A stretch of 64,000 bases of DNA from Flavobacterium crocinum (GTDB taxonomy: Bacteria; Bacteroidota; Bacteroidia; Flavobacteriales; Flavobacteriaceae). Under the pieces are notes generated by a model. The model saw only the letters and a list, made by a program, of their open reading frames with translations. It made no database searches and had not been told where the DNA came from. This document shows positions 61,134-64,000 of the stretch, in pieces. The DNA lies in NCBI RefSeq assembly GCF_003122385.1, contig NZ_CP029255.1, forward strand, positions 1,736,001 to 1,800,000, in the 5' to 3' direction. The position numbers and the translations under genes were made by a program. The first letter of the stretch is position 1; each line of letters starts with the position of its first letter.

Positions 61134-61784
61134 ATGCCTTTATTTCAGACCATACAATTTAACGAAACGACTAAAATCTTAATTTGGGAAATTACAGAAT
61201 CTTTTGATGAACTGTATAGTCAGGTTACATTAAAAGAAAAGACACAGCGCAGACTGGACGGAATGAAATCGCAGATGCATCAGCGTGCTTTTTTGAGTGT
61301 AAGAATGCTGATTCAGGAAATGGGTTTTACTGATAAGGATTTACATTATGATGAGTTTGGGAAACCTTATTTTGATTGTCATAATCATATATCAATTACG
61401 CATTCTTATCATTTTGCAGCTATTATTATAAGCCACAAAAAGGTTGGAATTGATATGGAATTACAGCGCGAAAAGATTCAGAAAATTGCGGATAAATTTA
61501 CGGATTATGAATGTGATTATTTAGAACCGAAATTTACAGAAGAATACATAAAAAAACTTACCGTTATCTGGGGTGCCAAAGAGGCAATCTTTAAAATCAG
61601 AAATGAAAAAGGGATTAGTTTTAAAGATCATATAAGGGTCACAGATTTTTCTTTAGATAAAACCCAAACGCAGGCAAGTCTTCATTTTGATGATTTGATT
61701 AAAGATTTTGATGTGCATTATCAGGAAATCAAATCGGATAATTTTGAGGGAACTTTTACTTTAGTTTATGCTTTTGAGAAATAA
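61134..61784 (+). CDS. 4'-phosphopantetheinyl transferase superfamily protein
   Basis: The 216-residue protein has the Sfp/AcpT-type pattern: KVGIDMELQ with a metal-binding Asp, and WGAKEAIFKIRNEKG with the second acidic site. Enzymes of this group attach the phosphopantetheine arm from coenzyme A to carrier proteins. The exact carrier is unknown. The gene is divergent from ahcY and stands alone. Length and both motifs are typical. Confidence 0.88.
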   Translation: MPLFQTIQFNETTKILIWEITESFDELYSQVTLKEKTQRRLDGMKSQMHQRAFLSVRMLIQEMGFTDKDLHYDEFGKPYFDCHNHISITHSYHFAAIIISHKKVGIDMELQREKIQKIADKFTDYECDYLEPKFTEEYIKKLTVIWGAKEAIFKIRNEKGISFKDHIRVTDFSLDKTQTQASLHFDDLIKDFDVHYQEIKSDNFEGTFTLVYAFEK

Positions 61785-61827
61785 AATTCCAAATTCTCAA
61801 TTCCAAATTCCAAATTTGAAAATTTAC

Positions 61828-61860
61828 CATTCTGAGGAAAGAGGAATCTTTGCAAAGTAA
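61828..61860. repeat. Truncated palindromic repeat fragment
   Basis: The stretch CATTCTGAGGAAAGAGG, then AATCTTTGCAAAGTAA, resembles one end of the 6280-6520 repeat units. Confidence 0.4.
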
Positions 61861-61890
61861 ATCGTAAGCCTTTAAAAAAATAAAAGAATT

Positions 61891-62289
61891 TTAAACTTCA
61901 CTTTCTTTTTGTCTGTGCTGAAACATGCTCATATACAAAAAAGTGCTCATTTTTCTGGCACGACGTTTTAAGGTTTCTACATTTTCGCCTTCAAAATGTT
62001 CGTCTAAAGTCTGCGCCCAATGATTGAGCCAGATTCCGAATTCGTTTGCTGTTATTTTTTCGTCAAAATGTGCGTCGACTTCATTGTGAACCGCATGAGG
62101 ATTTCCTTTGTATTTGCGAACGGCAAATAAATTGGTTTCCCAAAAATCGGTTAGTTTTTCCAGATGCAAATCCCAATCGGTAATCATTTCATTAAAATAA
62201 AAGCCGATTTCCTTATCGGCTCTTATTTTAGAATAGAACTGATTTACTAAGAATGAAATATCTTCTCTGTTTTCTATTTGCTTTTTCAA
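61891..62289 (-). CDS. Group III truncated haemoglobin
   Basis: A TTG start at 62289 gives 132 residues. Helices typical of the truncated-globin 2-over-2 fold are visible: KKQIENREDISFLVNQFYSK, FWETNLFAVRKYKGNP, and the helix with HFDEKITANEF. The proximal-haem region is in this C-terminal part. The TTGA overlap joins the start to the TGA stop of the upstream gene, a sign of translational coupling. Upstream ATGs would overlap the neighbour in another frame. Such proteins bind O2 or NO and often aid nitrosative-stress tolerance; that role is inferred. Confidence 0.8.
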   Translation of the reverse strand: MKKQIENREDISFLVNQFYSKIRADKEIGFYFNEMITDWDLHLEKLTDFWETNLFAVRKYKGNPHAVHNEVDAHFDEKITANEFGIWLNHWAQTLDEHFEGENVETLKRRARKMSTFLYMSMFQHRQKESEV

Positions 62290-62573
62290 AATACAAAACA
62301 ATTTAAAAGTATAAACAAAATACTTATGAATGTGCTTAGTGCAATAAGGTTGAAGACTACTTTGTGTTTCATTTGCGCTAAAATTGAAGTGTTTGCGAAA
62401 ACACAAGCTAAAACAATAATGCCTAATTGAATCATTTGAGGAATTGAAGTTCCGTTAGCCAAAACATACATTGCTGCAGCGCCTCCTAAACAGCTTTGTC
62501 CAATTACTGCCATTGCAGCAGAACCCATATAATTTCTATTGAAAATGTCGAATGTGGTTTGATATAGTGTCAT
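62286..62573 (-). CDS. Small integral membrane protein
   Basis: From ATG 62573 (MTLYQTTFDIFNRNYMGSAA) the protein has 95 residues with about three membrane spans. It is not similar to any family I know. It is encoded just before the truncated haemoglobin with a TGA/TTG overlap, so it likely works with it. The open frame to 62639 passes through the palindrome and promoter region and is rejected. Function is unknown. Confidence 0.6.
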   Translation of the reverse strand: MTLYQTTFDIFNRNYMGSAAMAVIGQSCLGGAAAMYVLANGTSIPQMIQLGIIVLACVFANTSILAQMKHKVVFNLIALSTFISILFILLNCFVF

Positions 62574-62594
62574 GATATTCAGATTTTTATAGGA

Positions 62595-62643
62595 CAAAGA
62601 TACGGTCACAATACAACTGCATTTTATGATTAAAATCATAAAA
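62595..62643 (-). promoter_or_regulatory. Candidate Crp/Fnr operator and -7 box
   Basis: Palindrome TTTTATGATT-AA-AATCATAAAA (62622-62643) is perfect in its 10-bp arms. On the minus strand TATCTTTG (62595-62602) is a -7 box for the membrane-protein/haemoglobin genes. The palindrome centre would be about 44 bp upstream of the probable start site, a usual position for an activating Crp-family protein, whose gene is just upstream. Confidence 0.6.
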
Positions 62644-62654
62644 CGAGAACTTTT

Positions 62655-63251
62655 TTATCTGTATACTTTTCGATTAATTATCTTTAATTCACCCTTTTTT
62701 TCCAAAGCTTTAATGGCTCTGATAACTGTTTCTACCCGTAAACCGGTCAAATCTCCAATCTGCTGTCGGGTAAAATTGATTAAATAACCATCGGCTTCTT
62801 TTTGGAAATTGAAATAAGCAATTCCGTGATCTATTAATTTTAAAACACGGTGTTCCGGTTCGTGTGTAGAAATTTCGGCCGCCATAACCGATTTGTAATA
62901 CAATCTTTGTGCAAGATTTTCGATTATTTTGATGCTGATTATCGGATTTTCTTCCAGCAATTTTATAAAACTTGATTTTGGAACTAAAAGAATCTGACTG
63001 TCTTCAACGGCAATTGAATTGGCAGGATATTTTTGGTTTAAGAACAAAGGCGGTTCTCCAAAAGATTGTTCTTTGTAAAAGATTCCCTGTATGAATTCTC
63101 GTCCGTCATCATTGTAATTGCACATTTTAATTTCGCCTGAAATAATCTGGTAATAGTGTGTTGGCAGGGTTCCTTCTTCAAAAACAATATCATTTTTCTG
63201 GAAAGATTTTTTTACTACACCGTATTTCTCCAATAATTCAACTGCGATCAT
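62655..63251 (-). CDS. Crp/Fnr-family transcriptional regulator
   Basis: The 198-residue protein has a cyclic-nucleotide-binding-type beta-roll (FEEGTLPTHYYQIISGEIKM, FYKEQSFGEPPLF) and a C-terminal winged helix (TRQQIGDLTGLRVETVIRAI). It lacks the N-terminal cysteine cluster of Fnr, so it is not an oxygen-sensing Fe-S protein of the usual kind. Its ligand is unknown, and haem or a nucleotide is possible. It is next to a membrane protein and a truncated haemoglobin. The palindrome between them is a likely target. Confidence 0.88.
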   Translation of the reverse strand: MIAVELLEKYGVVKKSFQKNDIVFEEGTLPTHYYQIISGEIKMCNYNDDGREFIQGIFYKEQSFGEPPLFLNQKYPANSIAVEDSQILLVPKSSFIKLLEENPIISIKIIENLAQRLYYKSVMAAEISTHEPEHRVLKLIDHGIAYFNFQKEADGYLINFTRQQIGDLTGLRVETVIRAIKALEKKGELKIINRKVYR

Positions 63252-63284
63252 AAAGTTTTTCTTTTATTGTTAACAGAGAGTTTA

Positions 63285-63292
63285 CAAATATA
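63285..63292 (-). promoter_or_regulatory. Candidate -7 box of the Crp-family gene
   Basis: TATATTTG on the minus strand fits TAnnTTTG, about 34 bp before the ATG at 63251. Confidence 0.45.
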
Positions 63293-63345
63293 ATTCATTC
63301 ATAATAGTTCTTCTGCACTAAAAAACTTTTACTTTTACACCCACG

Positions 63346-64000
63346 ATGCAGGAAGAAATAACAACAATTCGCCAACAAATTTTAGAAGCAAAAAATAACG
63401 GGCAAAAGCTACTCGCAGTACTTTTGGACCCCGATAAAATTGTGCTTGAAAGTTTGGAGCATTTAATTGAAAAAATCAATCAGTCACCTGCTACCCATAT
63501 TTTTGTTGGCGGAAGTATTGTTCAAACCAATATTTTAGAAGAATTGATTTCTGTATTAAGGCAAAAAACAAATTTACCGGTGATTTTGTTTCCCGGTGAT
63601 CCTTCGCAGATTTCGCCACAGGCCGATGCTATTTTGTTTCTATCATTATTATCGGGACGAAATCCGGATTATTTAATAGAATATCAGGTTCAGGCTGCTC
63701 CAATATTAAAAAAGACGAATCTTGAAGTTATTTCGACAGGATATATTTTGATTGAAAGCGGAAATGAAACTGCTGTTGCGCGTGTAAGTAAAACAAAACC
63801 TTTAAGTCGCGATAATCTAGATTTGGTTCTCGCTACTGCGCAGGCAGGAGAAATGTTAGGAAATCAGTTGATTTATCTGGAAGCCGGAAGTGGTGCGAAA
63901 CAGCCAGTTCCATTAGAAATGATTGAACTCATTTCGCAAAATATTGCAATTCCTGTTATTGTTGGTGGTGGAATTATAGATTTACAGGGAATTCAAAAAG
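63346..64000 (+). CDS. Geranylgeranylglyceryl/heptaprenylglyceryl phosphate synthase (partial)
   Basis: The frame from ATG 63346 (MQEEITTIRQQILEAKNNGQ) is open to the right edge (218 codons). It shows the TIM-barrel pattern of the PcrB/GGGP synthase family: LLAVLLDPDKI, then THIFVGGSIV, VILFPGDPSQISPQADAILF, STGYILIESG, IYLEAGSGAK and VIVGGGI. The enzyme joins a polyprenyl group to glycerol-1-phosphate. Its role in Bacteroidota lipid metabolism is not well settled. The C-terminal end lies beyond the window. Confidence 0.85.
   Translation, partial: MQEEITTIRQQILEAKNNGQKLLAVLLDPDKIVLESLEHLIEKINQSPATHIFVGGSIVQTNILEELISVLRQKTNLPVILFPGDPSQISPQADAILFLSLLSGRNPDYLIEYQVQAAPILKKTNLEVISTGYILIESGNETAVARVSKTKPLSRDNLDLVLATAQAGEMLGNQLIYLEAGSGAKQPVPLEMIELISQNIAIPVIVGGGIIDLQGIQK

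Noticed and set aside
1..64000. CRISPR array, insertion sequence, prophage or tRNA genes
   Set aside because: No regularly spaced repeats, transposase, phage structural gene or cloverleaf was recognised; short palindromic repeats are explained as dispersed intergenic elements.

Overview
The window is AT-rich bacterial chromosome with the hallmarks of the genus Flavobacterium (Bacteroidota), close to F. johnsoniae. Supporting this are a type IX secretion/gliding block (porU, porV, gldJ), tandem SusC/SusD outer-membrane uptake genes, Bacteroidota-style promoters (TAnnTTTG -7 boxes, weak ribosome sites) and several families of short palindromic repeats of a kind I remember from flavobacterial genomes. 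No rRNA, tRNA, CRISPR array, insertion sequence or prophage was seen.

Layout. 1-5984: housekeeping and accessory genes (AsmA-like protein cut by the window edge, miaE, a glycosyltransferase, an AraC regulator, an AhpD-like protein). 5985-6587: a gene-free repeat island. 6588-11815: M1 aminopeptidase, pyruvate dehydrogenase E2 and E1 genes, cytidine deaminase. 11829-20322: the T9SS/gliding block (porV and porU on the minus strand, gldJ diverging, then murF). 20321-46664: a polysaccharide utilisation locus (PUL). 46888-50758: transglutaminase-like protein, small unknown protein, NrtR-like Nudix protein, YjbR protein. 50812-53416: a DNA alkylation-damage repair cluster. 53649-59360: GNAT, Fic and SMR genes plus poorly characterised genes and a structured RNA candidate. 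59402-64000: ahcY, a phosphopantetheinyl transferase, a truncated-haemoglobin/Crp cluster, and a prenylglyceryl phosphate synthase cut by the right edge.

The PUL is the main system. A membrane sensor-regulator (beta-propeller, Y_Y_Y domain, LuxR-type HTH) is divergent from two SusC-SusD-lipoprotein cassettes. Four GH30 enzymes in two subtypes, a GH16 enzyme with the laminarinase-type active site, an endonuclease/exonuclease/phosphatase-fold protein and a GH3 beta-glucosidase follow. The enzyme set predicts use of a beta-1,3/beta-1,6-glucan such as a fungal cell-wall glucan or branched laminarin. Both susC promoters share a pair of GTGTTTTT boxes 33 bp apart and an identical 42-nt leader at the same distance, the best candidate regulatory code in the window.

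Other points worth testing: a palindrome that fits an autoregulated Fic gene; a palindrome upstream of a Bacteroidota -7 box that fits Crp-family control of a membrane-protein/truncated-haemoglobin pair; a three-way-junction RNA candidate at 57324-57452; and a split Ada-type repair cluster whose intergenic gaps hold unrelated long inverted repeats. I found no clearly new multi-gene defence or mobile system. All functional calls come from reading the sequence and from remembered family features; no database search was run.
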